Below, piece after piece: positions 8,124 to 17,266 of a DNA stretch of 49,537 nucleotides. The first letter of the stretch is position 1. Every line of letters starts with the position of its first letter. A model generated the notes under the pieces. It made no database searches. It was not told the origin of the DNA and saw nothing but the letters and a program-made list of their open reading frames with translations. Position numbers and translations under genes: made by a program. The stretch is from an uncultured Arenicella sp. (lineage in GTDB: Bacteria > Pseudomonadota > Gammaproteobacteria > Arenicellales > Arenicellaceae), in the NCBI GenBank assembly GCA_905479805.1, contig CAJQNY010000166.1, positions 1 to 49,537 on the forward strand. Reading direction: 5' to 3'.

Positions 8124-10445
8124 CTAGTAGCTATCGCCACCTCGGCCCTGAAAACCAGTACGTACTTTGCCAAGGCTAGTAAGTTCAAGCTCTATGAAAA
8201 ACGCTGTTCTTTTATCTTCAATATCACGGTTGTTAATTCGTTCTTGATTGGTAAACCTTAACTTCCAACAGCATGAATTATATTCGAGCCCTAATGTTCT
8301 CGAAAGACTCTCAGAATCTTCCAACGAGTACCGCTCTGAACCGAAGAACTGCCAACGGTCTGAAATAGGCCAATTTGCATTAATGGTTAATTGGTCAACA
8401 TTTCGTGTGGAATTTAGGCGATTCGAATAGTAATAACCAACACTAATATTCTTACGACTGTCATCCTTAGGCTCATAGCCAAATGCGAACCTGGCTGTTC
8501 GAATTTCGCTCTCATCATGGTCGTATTGTACAAAGCTATAGGTTGTCCACGCCCCTTTTGATTCAGTGCGCATTTCGGCCAAAAAGTCACCCAAACCTGA
8601 TTCGATTTTTTGTGAGGAAAATAGATTCTGCTCTAGATCATCAATTAAGTATAACTGCCCAAAGCTGGCCTTTAATCTTTGATCGCCCGACTCATTATCA
8701 ATAATGCGTGTAGTGACACCTAGAGTAATTTGATTAGTATCGCCAACTCGGTCTTCACCATAGAAGCGATTCTCTCTGAAGATATTGCCAAAATTATTAA
8801 GTGATACTTGGCTTGTATCGAAAATAGGTACATCGCTCTGATCTTCATCTGGGGCATAGGCATAAAACAATCTAGGCTCTAAAGTATGCAGAGCGCCTTC
8901 TCCAAACCACTTCGTGTTCTTCTCAAAATATATTCCAGCATCTACACTAAAAATGGGAACGGTGTAAGAGGGGCTGTCTTCAACTGTCGCGGCAACATTG
9001 TCCAAGCTGTAAGTACGATGGTGCAGAGAAACCTTTGGAGTGACGTATCCCCATATATTCTTAAACGGGAGATAAGCGAAGGATGAAACACCCGTGCGCG
9101 AGCCCTCTGTCCGACTACTATGAGAAAAATTAGTGTAGCTCCCGCTAAAACCATACTTCATACCCCAAGGACCTTCTGGCAAATTGGTACGAAACGACAC
9201 AGCTGGTAGCCGTTCATAGGGTGCTCTACTTTCCGGAATAATAGGGTCGATGATTTGATACTCTTTGGCGTATGCGCCGACACTTAGATATTTCCCAGAA
9301 TAACTTAGCGACGCAGTTCGAGGCACATATGTTGCACTAAAGTAACGTACATCATTACGTAGGTCTTCAAAGTAATCCACGTCAGATACATCGTTATAGT
9401 TAATTCTTCCGACAATATTGTCGGTGAAATTCTGTGTGTGCCGTACGGTTAATAAATCTCTGTCCTCGCCAAAAAGCTCATCATCTGGCAGGACTTCTCC
9501 ATAGATAAATGTATCGCTCACTGTCGATTTATGACGGTACTCTAAGGCAACTTGGAGTCCTCGGTCAGTGTAGTATCTCGGCGTAATCGTGGCATCTTGA
9601 TTAGGAGCAATATTCCAATACCAAGGGATCTGAACAATGTTGCCAGATTCTTCGTCTGAACCGAACCCTGGTGTTAAAAAGCCCGTTTTACGTTCATCAT
9701 TGATTGGAAATGAAATATATGGGGCATAGAAGATAGGCACCCCTAGAAACCTTATAGTTGCACCTCTTGCCTTACCGATACCAGAATTTTGATCCAGTTC
9801 CAGTTCACGCGCATAAATCATTACATCATCTTGGCCTTCTTGGCAGTTGGTGTACTGAGCATTTTCAAGTCTAACTAAGCCCTCACCCTCCAAGTTGACA
9901 ACCTTTGCAGAACCCCGAGATTCAATTTGAACAGTATCGATTCCGTCCTCAGAAGTAATTGATTTTGCAAGTTTGAAATCAGTATTTTGCAAAGTCCCTA
10001 TTTGGGTCGGCGCATGAACGTCGATGGATTCACTGGCTAGATAATTGCCGTTCTCAGAAATCATCTCCACATTGCCGGTGGCAACCACGCGATCCGTTTC
10101 GCGGTAATACTTTAGTTCATCGGCCACGATAGTTTGTCGCCCTTGAGAAACTTCAGCATTCCCACGCAATGTCACTAGCTCCTGCCCCTGTGCCTCCACA
10201 TCATCGGCTTCTAATGAAATAGGAAACTTCCCATTCTCATCTGGCACAAGTGTGGGTGATTGAAATTGCAGTTCAGATGGTTTGCAAACACAATCTACAT
10301 TTTTACAAGCCGCTTTCGCTGGGCTTATTGCTAAAAACGATAGTAAAGTCGTGGCAAAAAGAGTCGTGGCAAAAAGAGCAACAGAATGTAATTTAAGTTT
10401 CATAGGCATTTTAGGATGAGTCGAAATGGTCGCTTGTTTTATCAT
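8124..10445 (-). CDS. lptD: LPS-assembly outer-membrane protein LptD
   Basis: This 773-residue protein has a signal peptide, an N-terminal OstA/LptA-like beta-jellyroll (about 75-230) and a large C-terminal beta-barrel. Cys47, 52 and 54 near the mature N-terminus, Cys201, and the pair Cys725/Cys726 match the pattern of disulfides that E. coli LptD needs to mature. LptD with LptE inserts lipopolysaccharide in the outer leaflet. The annotated ATG at 10445 gives a long leader; ATGs 12 or 14 codons later (at MPMKLKL) would give a more normal signal peptide. A 15-bp tandem duplication repeats LFATT inside the signal peptide. surA lies directly downstream, and amgK is divergent upstream. Confidence 0.95.
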   Translation of the reverse strand: MIKQATISTHPKMPMKLKLHSVALFATTLFATTLLSFLAISPAKAACKNVDCVCKPSELQFQSPTLVPDENGKFPISLEADDVEAQGQELVTLRGNAEVSQGRQTIVADELKYYRETDRVVATGNVEMISENGNYLASESIDVHAPTQIGTLQNTDFKLAKSITSEDGIDTVQIESRGSAKVVNLEGEGLVRLENAQYTNCQEGQDDVMIYARELELDQNSGIGKARGATIRFLGVPIFYAPYISFPINDERKTGFLTPGFGSDEESGNIVQIPWYWNIAPNQDATITPRYYTDRGLQVALEYRHKSTVSDTFIYGEVLPDDELFGEDRDLLTVRHTQNFTDNIVGRINYNDVSDVDYFEDLRNDVRYFSATYVPRTASLSYSGKYLSVGAYAKEYQIIDPIIPESRAPYERLPAVSFRTNLPEGPWGMKYGFSGSYTNFSHSSRTEGSRTGVSSFAYLPFKNIWGYVTPKVSLHHRTYSLDNVAATVEDSPSYTVPIFSVDAGIYFEKNTKWFGEGALHTLEPRLFYAYAPDEDQSDVPIFDTSQVSLNNFGNIFRENRFYGEDRVGDTNQITLGVTTRIIDNESGDQRLKASFGQLYLIDDLEQNLFSSQKIESGLGDFLAEMRTESKGAWTTYSFVQYDHDESEIRTARFAFGYEPKDDSRKNISVGYYYSNRLNSTRNVDQLTINANWPISDRWQFFGSERYSLEDSESLSRTLGLEYNSCCWKLRFTNQERINNRDIEDKRTAFFIELELTSLGKVRTGFQGRGGDSY
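10347..10376 (-). repeat. 15-bp tandem duplication in the lptD signal-peptide region
   Basis: The 15-mer AGTCGTGGCAAAAAG occurs twice in direct succession (10347-10361 and 10362-10376). The duplication is in frame and gives the repeated pentapeptide LFATT in the hydrophobic core of the LptD leader, making the leader unusually long. Confidence 0.9.
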
Positions 10446-10839
10446 TAGGGTTCTCGTTCACAAATCAGGATACTGCTTACCAAGGTCATTTAATCATGGC
10501 TCTCAAACAAATACGTAGCAATTCATGCATCTGCCTTTTTCACCTTTTGACTTCAACAAACGAGGCAATCTAATTAGTAAAAAGTTAGAAAAATAAGTAC
10601 TCGCCGTAAGGTACAACGCAGGTTTAAGAAGCCACAGCATAGATTTAACCAGAAATAGCGGTTTATTTATTATTTTAATACAACTAAGCCACCTTAACTG
10701 ATACTCAGAACTGTATAATTCTAGCTAGGGATTATAGAGCATTAAGTGCCTTACTGCTAAGCAACTAAGAACTTTTCGCTCTGAACTCATAACATATTAC
10801 ACGACCAATAATCAGACACCTTGGCAGGGCCAAGACGCT
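10446..10839. promoter_or_regulatory. Divergent intergenic region lptD / amgK
   Basis: This 394-bp gap lies between two divergent genes and must contain both promoters. A consensus -10 hexamer TATAAT lies at 10714-10719 on the plus strand, 120 bp before amgK, but its -35 (CCTTAA, spacing 16) is weak. No RNA gene or open frame of interest is seen. Assignment of the promoter is tentative. Confidence 0.35.
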
Positions 10840-11823
10840 ATGGATAAACGTATTCAACTTGCCAAACTCTGGCTCGAAAAGGTTATCGACAAACCGATTC
10901 AAAGCTTTGAAGTAGCGTCAGAAGACGCTAGTTTTCGACGTTATTTCAGGGTAACAACATCCTCCTCGTCATATATTCTGATGGATGCACCGCCGGACTT
11001 AGAACCTGTCGAACCCTTTATCAATATTGCTCACCTTTTGAGACAGCTTGACATTCATGCTCCTGAAGTTTTCGAGAACAACAAAGAACAAGGGTTCCTG
11101 TTGTTGGAAGATCTCGGCAACAGAACCTATTTACCTGAGTTAGTGCACTCTGCAGGACCTTTGTATAGCGACGCAATCAAAGCATTAGTGAAGCTTCAAT
11201 CAGGCAATGTCGATCAACACAATATACAGCTGCCAAACTATGACGAGAAATTTTTAAAAAAGGAAATGAGCGTCTTTATTGATTGGTATGTCACCGAACA
11301 TCTAGGCTCGTCTCTCTCTGATGAACAGGTCAAAATATGGGAAAGCACGCAAAACTTCCTAGTTGAAGCTTGCTTAGAACAACCTCAAGTTCTTGTACAC
11401 CGAGACTATCACTCGAGAAACTTGATGGTCATCGGCAAAAATTCGCCAGCCGTTATTGATTTTCAAGACATGATTGTTGGCCCTATTTCCTATGACCTAG
11501 CCTCATTATTTAAAGACTGTTATATCGAATGGCCTAGGGCAGAGCAGCATCAGTGGCTCAGGCAATACCTATCTTTAGCCAAATCAGAAATACCAAACCA
11601 TGTGTTTGACATGGAGCAGCTGATTCGCTGGGTCGACCTAACAGGATTGCAAAGACATCTCAAAGTCTTAGGAGTTTTTAGTCGCCTAAATTACCGTGAC
11701 AATAAAAGCCAATATTTAGACGACCTGCCCCTGGTTGAAAAATATATACACCAAGTGGTCGATCTGTATCCTGAACTCACCGGATTTGGTAATTTGTTCC
11801 ACTCACTTAGCAAAGTCTCATGA
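10840..11823 (+). CDS. amgK: N-acetylmuramate/N-acetylglucosamine kinase AmgK
   Basis: This 327-residue protein has an aminoglycoside-phosphotransferase-like kinase fold. The catalytic loop is VHRDYHSRNLMV and the metal-binding segment is VIDFQDMIVGPISYDLASL. The pattern YILMDAPPDLEPVEPF near residue 50 is typical of AmgK. AmgK phosphorylates the anomeric carbon of MurNAc (and GlcNAc) released by cell-wall turnover. It overlaps the next gene, murU, by four bases (ATGA), so the two are translationally coupled. The same pair lies beside lptD-surA in Pseudomonas. Together they form the MurNAc recycling route that bypasses de novo UDP-MurNAc synthesis. Confidence 0.93.
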   Translation: MDKRIQLAKLWLEKVIDKPIQSFEVASEDASFRRYFRVTTSSSSYILMDAPPDLEPVEPFINIAHLLRQLDIHAPEVFENNKEQGFLLLEDLGNRTYLPELVHSAGPLYSDAIKALVKLQSGNVDQHNIQLPNYDEKFLKKEMSVFIDWYVTEHLGSSLSDEQVKIWESTQNFLVEACLEQPQVLVHRDYHSRNLMVIGKNSPAVIDFQDMIVGPISYDLASLFKDCYIEWPRAEQHQWLRQYLSLAKSEIPNHVFDMEQLIRWVDLTGLQRHLKVLGVFSRLNYRDNKSQYLDDLPLVEKYIHQVVDLYPELTGFGNLFHSLSKVS

Positions 11824-12551
11824 CACATTATTCGACAAATGCTACTACCGCCGTTTTACTGGCAGCTGGCCACGGTAAACGCATGCTTCCGCTAACTGCA
11901 GACATCCCCAAGCCATTGCTAAAAGTTAACGGCCTTAGCCTAATTGAATACCATCTAGCCTCACTACAAAAAGCTGGTTTTAAACAAGTCGTGATAAACA
12001 TCGCACATCTTGGTGATCAGATAGAAGAGCAGCTGGGCGATGGTAAGGACTATGGATTGAACATCAAGTATTCTGATGAAAGGCAAACTGGCGCTCTAGA
12101 AACGGCTGGTGGGATAAGAAATGCTTTACCTTTAATTCAAAGTGACCCATTTATCGTGGTGAACTCTGATATCTGGACTGACTTCAAATATGACACTCTT
12201 TTAGCTCCTCTAACGTGCGATGCGAGATTGGTTATGGTGGACAATCCCGATCATAACTCAACAGGTGATTTTTCAATTTCAGGAACGTCATCCCTTGTTG
12301 AGAAACAAGCAGGGGAGTCACAAAGCCACACTTTCAGCGGGATCGCGCTCTACAGGAAGAGATTGTTTGAAGGCATGGATTCCAATGTAAGAGGGTTAGC
12401 GCCAATTTTCATGAATCTAATCAATGAAAAAAACATAGAAGGCATAACTCACCAAGGTGTCTGGCGCGATATCGGCACGCCTGAAAGACTAGCGGCACTA
12501 AAATGTGAGTTCAGCGGCTCAAACCAAGCAGCTGAATCGGGCTCAAATTAG
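11820..12551 (+). CDS. murU: N-acetylmuramate alpha-1-phosphate uridylyltransferase MurU
   Basis: This 243-residue nucleotidyltransferase has the signature VLLAAGHGKRMLPLTADIPK followed by PLLKVNG at residues 12-38, and the metal-binding VVNSDIWTD near residue 115. MurU converts MurNAc-1-phosphate made by AmgK to UDP-MurNAc. The start overlaps the amgK stop by four bases. Its 3' end overlaps the 3' end of convergent lipB by nine bases. The C-terminus IEGITHQGVWRDIGTPERL is typical of this subgroup rather than of glucose-1-phosphate transferases. Confidence 0.93.
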   Translation: MTHYSTNATTAVLLAAGHGKRMLPLTADIPKPLLKVNGLSLIEYHLASLQKAGFKQVVINIAHLGDQIEEQLGDGKDYGLNIKYSDERQTGALETAGGIRNALPLIQSDPFIVVNSDIWTDFKYDTLLAPLTCDARLVMVDNPDHNSTGDFSISGTSSLVEKQAGESQSHTFSGIALYRKRLFEGMDSNVRGLAPIFMNLINEKNIEGITHQGVWRDIGTPERLAALKCEFSGSNQAAESGSN

Positions 12552-13187
12552 ACTGGCGAAACGCGTCACAAGGTCCAACCCTATTTTTTTCTTATCGACG
12601 TCTAAACAATGATCAACTAGTTGCGTCACTTGTAAACCTTGGTAACCACAAGGGTCGATATTTTTGAAGGGCTGCATATCCATATCCACGTTCAAACTTA
12701 AGCCGTGATAACTGGTTCCTTTCCTAATCCTGAGGCCCAATGCGGCTATTTTCTCGTCAGCAACATAAATTCCTGGTGCATCAGCACGGCGGGTTCCAAC
12801 AATCTCGAAGTCTTTTAGCAAATCAATCACAGTTTGTTCTAGACTGTTTACGAGAGCCTTCACTCCCATCCCGTAATCTTTGAGCCGGAGCATTGGGTAC
12901 ATAACGATTTGCCCAGGGCCGTGATACGTAATTTGTCCACCACGGTCTGATTTGACGATAGGAATGTCACTCGGCATCAATGTGTTCTGCGAACAGGCTG
13001 TTCCCTGAGTATAAACAGGCGGGTGCTCTAACACCCATATTTGATCGGGTGTTTTTTCACCTCTATGTGCCGCAAACTCTTGCATCTCTGATTGCGTTTT
13101 CAAGTAATCTAATTCTTCAAATTCAAAGCCTTCAATTTCATTGCCTGAACCAGTTTTGAGCACAAATTTCTGTTGCGGAATGTCCAT
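12543..13187 (-). CDS. lipB: Octanoyl-[ACP]:protein N-octanoyltransferase LipB
   Basis: This 214-residue protein has the LipB core RGGQITYHGPGQIVMYP (residues 82-98). The catalytic lysine is in DEKIAALGLRI (Lys146) and the catalytic cysteine in IDPCGYQGL (Cys180). It transfers octanoate from acyl carrier protein to lipoyl domains, the first step in lipoate cofactor synthesis; LipA is not in the window. The next gene upstream on the same strand is ybeD, the usual neighbour. The 3' end overlaps murU by nine bases in convergent orientation. Confidence 0.96.
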   Translation of the reverse strand: MDIPQQKFVLKTGSGNEIEGFEFEELDYLKTQSEMQEFAAHRGEKTPDQIWVLEHPPVYTQGTACSQNTLMPSDIPIVKSDRGGQITYHGPGQIVMYPMLRLKDYGMGVKALVNSLEQTVIDLLKDFEIVGTRRADAPGIYVADEKIAALGLRIRKGTSYHGLSLNVDMDMQPFKNIDPCGYQGLQVTQLVDHCLDVDKKKIGLDLVTRFASLI

Positions 13188-13246
13188 AACCTTTAAATTC
13201 CTAAGTCCATAACAATCAAAGCTGAAAGCCCATACCCATTAGACCC

Positions 13247-13558
13247 TTAAAGCGTCATGACGACGATAGGCGAATTTGCGATAGATTTATATATTGCTTC
13301 CAATTCGGCGCGGTCCGTTAGCCTCACGTCCACCGTGACGGATTCAAACTTCCCAGTCCTTGACTGCTTGGTTCTAATCCCGAGAAAAGCGTCTTCCAAA
13401 ACATGATTCAATACAAGGCTGCGGATGACTTCACTCGCGTCCTGACTACTGAATTGAGCCACCCTGCACATCGCCTTGAATCCATAGTCACAAGGATATT
13501 CTATAAGATCGAAGCCGTCTTGGGGGTCATCTGAGAGTGGGTGTTTCGTGTCTGTCAT
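13247..13558 (-). CDS. ybeD: YbeD/DUF493 family protein
   Basis: This 103-residue protein has the YbeD features: LIEYPCDYGFKAMCR near the start, then VTVDVRLTDRAELEAIYKSI and a hydrophobic end. The fold is a small ACT-like alpha/beta domain. The family lies between dacA and lipB in many gammaproteobacteria, as here, and is described as a putative lipoate-related regulatory protein; its biochemical role is not established. Start at ATG 13558. Confidence 0.9.
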   Translation of the reverse strand: MTDTKHPLSDDPQDGFDLIEYPCDYGFKAMCRVAQFSSQDASEVIRSLVLNHVLEDAFLGIRTKQSRTGKFESVTVDVRLTDRAELEAIYKSIANSPIVVMTL

Positions 13559-13605
13559 CGCTTATCAATGGTTGATTGTGTATTTGAATTCTGCTGCTCG
13601 ATAAT

Positions 13606-14796
13606 CTATTTTTCGCGAAATTCTCGCCACTTCAGACTAACGCTATCGGTGAAACGTTTCCATAGGCCACCGCGTTTTATACTGCTCATCGAAACTAAAG
13701 AAACGTCGGCTAATTGTTTGTTATCTAAGGTCAAAGTTGCAATTCCCATAGCCTGTCCAATCTCAATTGGCGCAAGATAATATGGACTTAGTTGCATGTC
13801 CACAACAACGTCACTCTCTCTGCCGTGAGGAACAACAATATTAACCGCATGCTCCGCCTGCAATAGTACTTCATCAACTTCGCCTAAGTAGACTTGTGCG
13901 GTCGCTAAACCTCCTTGTTGATCTAACGTCTGAACTGGCTGATACGCAGCAAAGCCGAAATCGAGCAGAGACTGAACTGCATTTTCACGACTGCGCTCAT
14001 CCTTTGATCCAAGCACAACCGCTATCCATCGTTGTCCATTTCGTTCCGCTGAACCAACTAGACAATATCCCGCCGCCTCAGTATGCCCCGTTTTCAAACC
14101 ATCGACGCTCGAGTCTTTCCAGAGCAATTTATTCCGATTGTATTGAACAATATTATTGTGTTCGTATTCCTTCTCCGAGTACCAAGCATAAAATTTGGGG
14201 TACTCCCTAATTATCGCAGAACTCAGAATAGCGATATCGTGTGCGGACATATGATGCTGAGGGTGCGGTAATCCAGTAGCATTAATAAAATTACTATTCT
14301 GCAATTTAAGAGACTTGGCGGAGCTATTCATCATTTGAGCAAATTGCAGTTCACTGCCACCAATATAACCGGCTAAGGCGACCGCAGCATCATTACCTGA
14401 TTGAATAATTGTGCTCTTCAATAAATGTTTAAGTTCTATCTGAGTGCCGACTTTAGCAAACATCCTCGACCCTTCAGTTCGCCAGGCCTTTTCACTGATT
14501 GAAACCGAATCTTGTAAACTGATGTCCCCCTTTTTGAGGGCTTCAAAGGTTACATAATTTGTCATTAGCTTGGTAATGCTGGCTGGGGGAAATTGCTTCT
14601 CCTCATTTTGTCCCGCTACCAATACGCCACTATTAAACTCATAGAGCGCCCATGCTTTTGCATCAATTTTCGGTAAAGGCACATCTGCTGAAACATACGT
14701 TTGCGCCGGCTCCGACTGAGCCTTGACAGCGACGTTCATTACAAGTCCCAAGGTTATCGAGACAATTTTTATCAAATTAACGAATTCTATCTTCAT
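13606..14796 (-). CDS. dacA: D-alanyl-D-alanine carboxypeptidase (PBP5/6 family)
   Basis: This 396-residue low-molecular-weight penicillin-binding protein has a signal peptide ending near residue 26. The active-site motifs are S73-I-T-K76, S133-G-N135 and K235-T-G237, in order and at family spacing. A PBP5-type C-terminal beta domain follows, and the tail VSLKWREFREK is a probable amphipathic membrane anchor. The enzyme removes the terminal D-Ala of peptidoglycan pentapeptides in the periplasm and affects cell shape. It sits in the ybeD-lipB neighbourhood, 12 bp after mltB on the same strand. Confidence 0.95.
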   Translation of the reverse strand: MKIEFVNLIKIVSITLGLVMNVAVKAQSEPAQTYVSADVPLPKIDAKAWALYEFNSGVLVAGQNEEKQFPPASITKLMTNYVTFEALKKGDISLQDSVSISEKAWRTEGSRMFAKVGTQIELKHLLKSTIIQSGNDAAVALAGYIGGSELQFAQMMNSSAKSLKLQNSNFINATGLPHPQHHMSAHDIAILSSAIIREYPKFYAWYSEKEYEHNNIVQYNRNKLLWKDSSVDGLKTGHTEAAGYCLVGSAERNGQRWIAVVLGSKDERSRENAVQSLLDFGFAAYQPVQTLDQQGGLATAQVYLGEVDEVLLQAEHAVNIVVPHGRESDVVVDMQLSPYYLAPIEIGQAMGIATLTLDNKQLADVSLVSMSSIKRGGLWKRFTDSVSLKWREFREK

Positions 14797-14808
14797 TTAC
14801 ACACCCGC

Positions 14809-16134
14809 TTAACGCCGGTTTTTTTTCGCCTTCGCAATAGCTTGACTCAGGTCATGAACCGCCATCGCATACAACACGCTTTGATTGTAGCGAGTAATCA
14901 CATAAAAGTTTTCATGCGTGTAGAAAAACTTTGGCTGAGAATGAAGATCCCCACCATCCGATGCAACCGTTGCTTTGTTATTCTTTTGACCAACAACCCA
15001 TTTACCAGAATCCACTTTATCCGATTTACTTACCGTTGATTTTTTCGGTGTAGTACCTGAACTAGGTATTGTGAGTTTTTGCCCTCGAAAAATCGAACCC
15101 CGTTTATTCAATTTATTGATACTAAACAGAGACTTACATGTTACTTTATGTTTCTCAGCAATTTGACACGCTGTGTCTCCTGCCCGCACTATATAGGAGT
15201 TCGAACTCGTTGATTCTGGCACTATTTCGCTGGCATTCAATTCGAGCACTCCGAGCTTTTCCTGATTCGGGACAGCGTCTCCAATAGCAGCGCCCAAAGC
15301 ACGCAACGCCTCTGCTGTGTGCTTTACTTTACGTTTTCGACTAGCCAGCTCAGCGACATTGTCTGGCACATCATCGAACGCCAACGACGCGACTGGCTGA
15401 CCAGTTCGCCACCCATTTTCGACAAAATAATTAGCGATGCTGCCAATCGCATCTATAGGCTGATCAATCAAATCTGTCTTACCATCGCCTGAAAAATCCA
15501 CCGCATAGGCGCGATAACTACTGGAAATAAACTGGGGAAAACCGACAGCACCGGCATAGGAACCCATAACTTCTTGAATCGCTAGTTCATTCGCTTTACA
15601 CAAGACCAGAAACTCTTTAAGTTCCCCTGCAAAGAACTTACTACGTCTTTCAAAACCAACGACCAAAGTAACCAAACTGTCTAGCACCCTATGTTTCCCT
15701 TTGTACTTTCCAAATTTTGACTCGACTCCAATTATTGCAGCGATAACGCTCGCTGGAACACCATACTCCTTTTCGGCACGTTCGAAATGTGGCTCATATT
15801 CGAGCCAAAAATCCACTCCTTGTTGGATGCGGTCTTGTTGTAAGAATAACTTTCGATATTTACCCCAAGTGAATTTATATTCAGCTGGGTTTTGCATGGC
15901 GTCTAAGATTGATTGCTTAACCTCCGCTTTTGCGAAAACTGCTTCAAGCTCTTCTTGGGAGTAATGACCCTCAGCCACTAACTGTTCGGCTATCACCTTT
16001 AGTTTGGGCTGTTGATCAAGCTCTATGCCAAGAGCTTGAAAATTAATCGACCCAAGCAGCATAACCACAACGAACATCAGATAGGGCTTTAACACTTTGG
16101 CCTCGGAGAAATATTTTTTAGTAAGTCTGAACAT
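14809..16134 (-). CDS. mltB: Lytic murein transglycosylase B with an inserted LysM domain
   Basis: This 441-residue protein has an N-terminal hydrophobic segment (signal or anchor, about 17-35). The MltB catalytic domain contains the glutamate in IIGVESKFGKYKG (Glu138), the segment GSYAGAVGFPQFISSSYR and an Asp/Gly-rich DFSGDGKTDL calcium-binding loop. A complete LysM peptidoglycan-binding module (about 314-357) is placed before the usual MltB C-terminal segment FYVITRYNQSVLYAMAV (410-426). The enzyme cleaves glycan strands with 1,6-anhydroMurNAc formation, so its products feed amgK-murU recycling. A LysM in this position is not found in E. coli MltB. Part of the rodA-to-dacA block on the minus strand. 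Confidence 0.92.
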   Translation of the reverse strand: MFRLTKKYFSEAKVLKPYLMFVVVMLLGSINFQALGIELDQQPKLKVIAEQLVAEGHYSQEELEAVFAKAEVKQSILDAMQNPAEYKFTWGKYRKLFLQQDRIQQGVDFWLEYEPHFERAEKEYGVPASVIAAIIGVESKFGKYKGKHRVLDSLVTLVVGFERRSKFFAGELKEFLVLCKANELAIQEVMGSYAGAVGFPQFISSSYRAYAVDFSGDGKTDLIDQPIDAIGSIANYFVENGWRTGQPVASLAFDDVPDNVAELASRKRKVKHTAEALRALGAAIGDAVPNQEKLGVLELNASEIVPESTSSNSYIVRAGDTACQIAEKHKVTCKSLFSINKLNKRGSIFRGQKLTIPSSGTTPKKSTVSKSDKVDSGKWVVGQKNNKATVASDGGDLHSQPKFFYTHENFYVITRYNQSVLYAMAVHDLSQAIAKAKKNRR

Positions 16135-16184
16135 GTATTAGTAATTAAGTTTAACAATAGTTTTTGCTGCACGGTGATGCCTCA

Positions 16185-17258
16185 TTAGCGAGACATTAGA
16201 CTGCGGTGATTGTGAATACCCATCAAGATACCAAAGCCGGCCATCAGAGTCACCATTGATGTGCCGCCATAACTTATTAGCGGCAGTGGAACTCCAACTA
16301 CGGGTAAAATTCCCGCAACCATCCCCACATTGACAAACACATAGAAGAAAAAGGTCATTGAGATGCTTCCGGCTAATAAGCGTGAGTAGGTATCTTTCGT
16401 GTAATAGGCAATGTAAAGCCCACGGCCAACGATGGCGATATAGAGAACCATTAACAACAAAACGCCAATAAACCCAAACTCCTCAGAAAATACCGAGAAG
16501 ATGAAGTCGGTATGGCGTTCTGGAATAAATTCCAGCTGTGATTGACTACCTGCCCGCCAACCCTTGCCCTGTAAGCCCCCCGAGCCAATTGCAATCATCG
16601 ACTGAATACTATGATAACCGTCTCCCAAAGGATCGGACCAAGGATCAAACAAAGTTAATATTCGTCGCTGCTGATAACCATGCAGCATCTGCCATAGAAA
16701 CGGCGCAGCAATTGCTCCCAACAGAGCCAAAAAACCGATACTCCGCCAGCGAAAACCAGCCAAGAATATTATTAAGGTACCTGATGCCAATATCATAATA
16801 GTGGTACCAAGATCGGGCTGCTTAAGGATTAAGGCAGCTGGCACAAACAACACCAACGCCGCATAAAAAAGCGTGAGGTTATTAGGCGGCAGTGGACGGG
16901 AAGTGAGAACCCAAGCAACCATCATCGGCACACCGATTTTCATCAACTCCGATGGTTGAAATCGAAATAAACCAAGATCGAGCCAGCGTTGCGCACCCTT
17001 TCCGGTATATCCGACCACCAGCACTAATCCAAGCATAATTAGCCCAACGCCAAAAACATACGGTGACCAACGAAACCAAGAATCTGGTCGGACTTGTGCA
17101 AAAACCATCATCACAGCCAAAGCAACAAACATCCTAATAGATTGATTCACCAACAGACGCGTACTTTCACCCCCCGCACTGTACAGAATAACCAGACTCA
17201 CCGAACACAAAATCAGCAAACCAGTTAATAGAGGTAGATCGACTTTAATTTTGACCAC
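16185..17258 (-). CDS. rodA: Peptidoglycan glycosyltransferase RodA
   Basis: This 357-residue SEDS-family membrane protein has about ten hydrophobic segments. Characteristic stretches are YTGKGAQRWLDLGLFRFQPS, KQPDLGTTI, GDGYHSIQSMIAIGSGGL followed by QGKGW, ERHTDFIFSVFSEEFG and PLPLISYGGTS. RodA polymerises lipid II into glycan strands for side-wall growth, with PBP2 as its transpeptidase partner. The start is a GTG at 17258, eight bases after the mrdA stop, so the pair is co-transcribed. Confidence 0.96.
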   Translation of the reverse strand: MVKIKVDLPLLTGLLILCSVSLVILYSAGGESTRLLVNQSIRMFVALAVMMVFAQVRPDSWFRWSPYVFGVGLIMLGLVLVVGYTGKGAQRWLDLGLFRFQPSELMKIGVPMMVAWVLTSRPLPPNNLTLFYAALVLFVPAALILKQPDLGTTIMILASGTLIIFLAGFRWRSIGFLALLGAIAAPFLWQMLHGYQQRRILTLFDPWSDPLGDGYHSIQSMIAIGSGGLQGKGWRAGSQSQLEFIPERHTDFIFSVFSEEFGFIGVLLLMVLYIAIVGRGLYIAYYTKDTYSRLLAGSISMTFFFYVFVNVGMVAGILPVVGVPLPLISYGGTSMVTLMAGFGILMGIHNHRSLMSR

Positions 17259-17266
17259 AATCGCCT

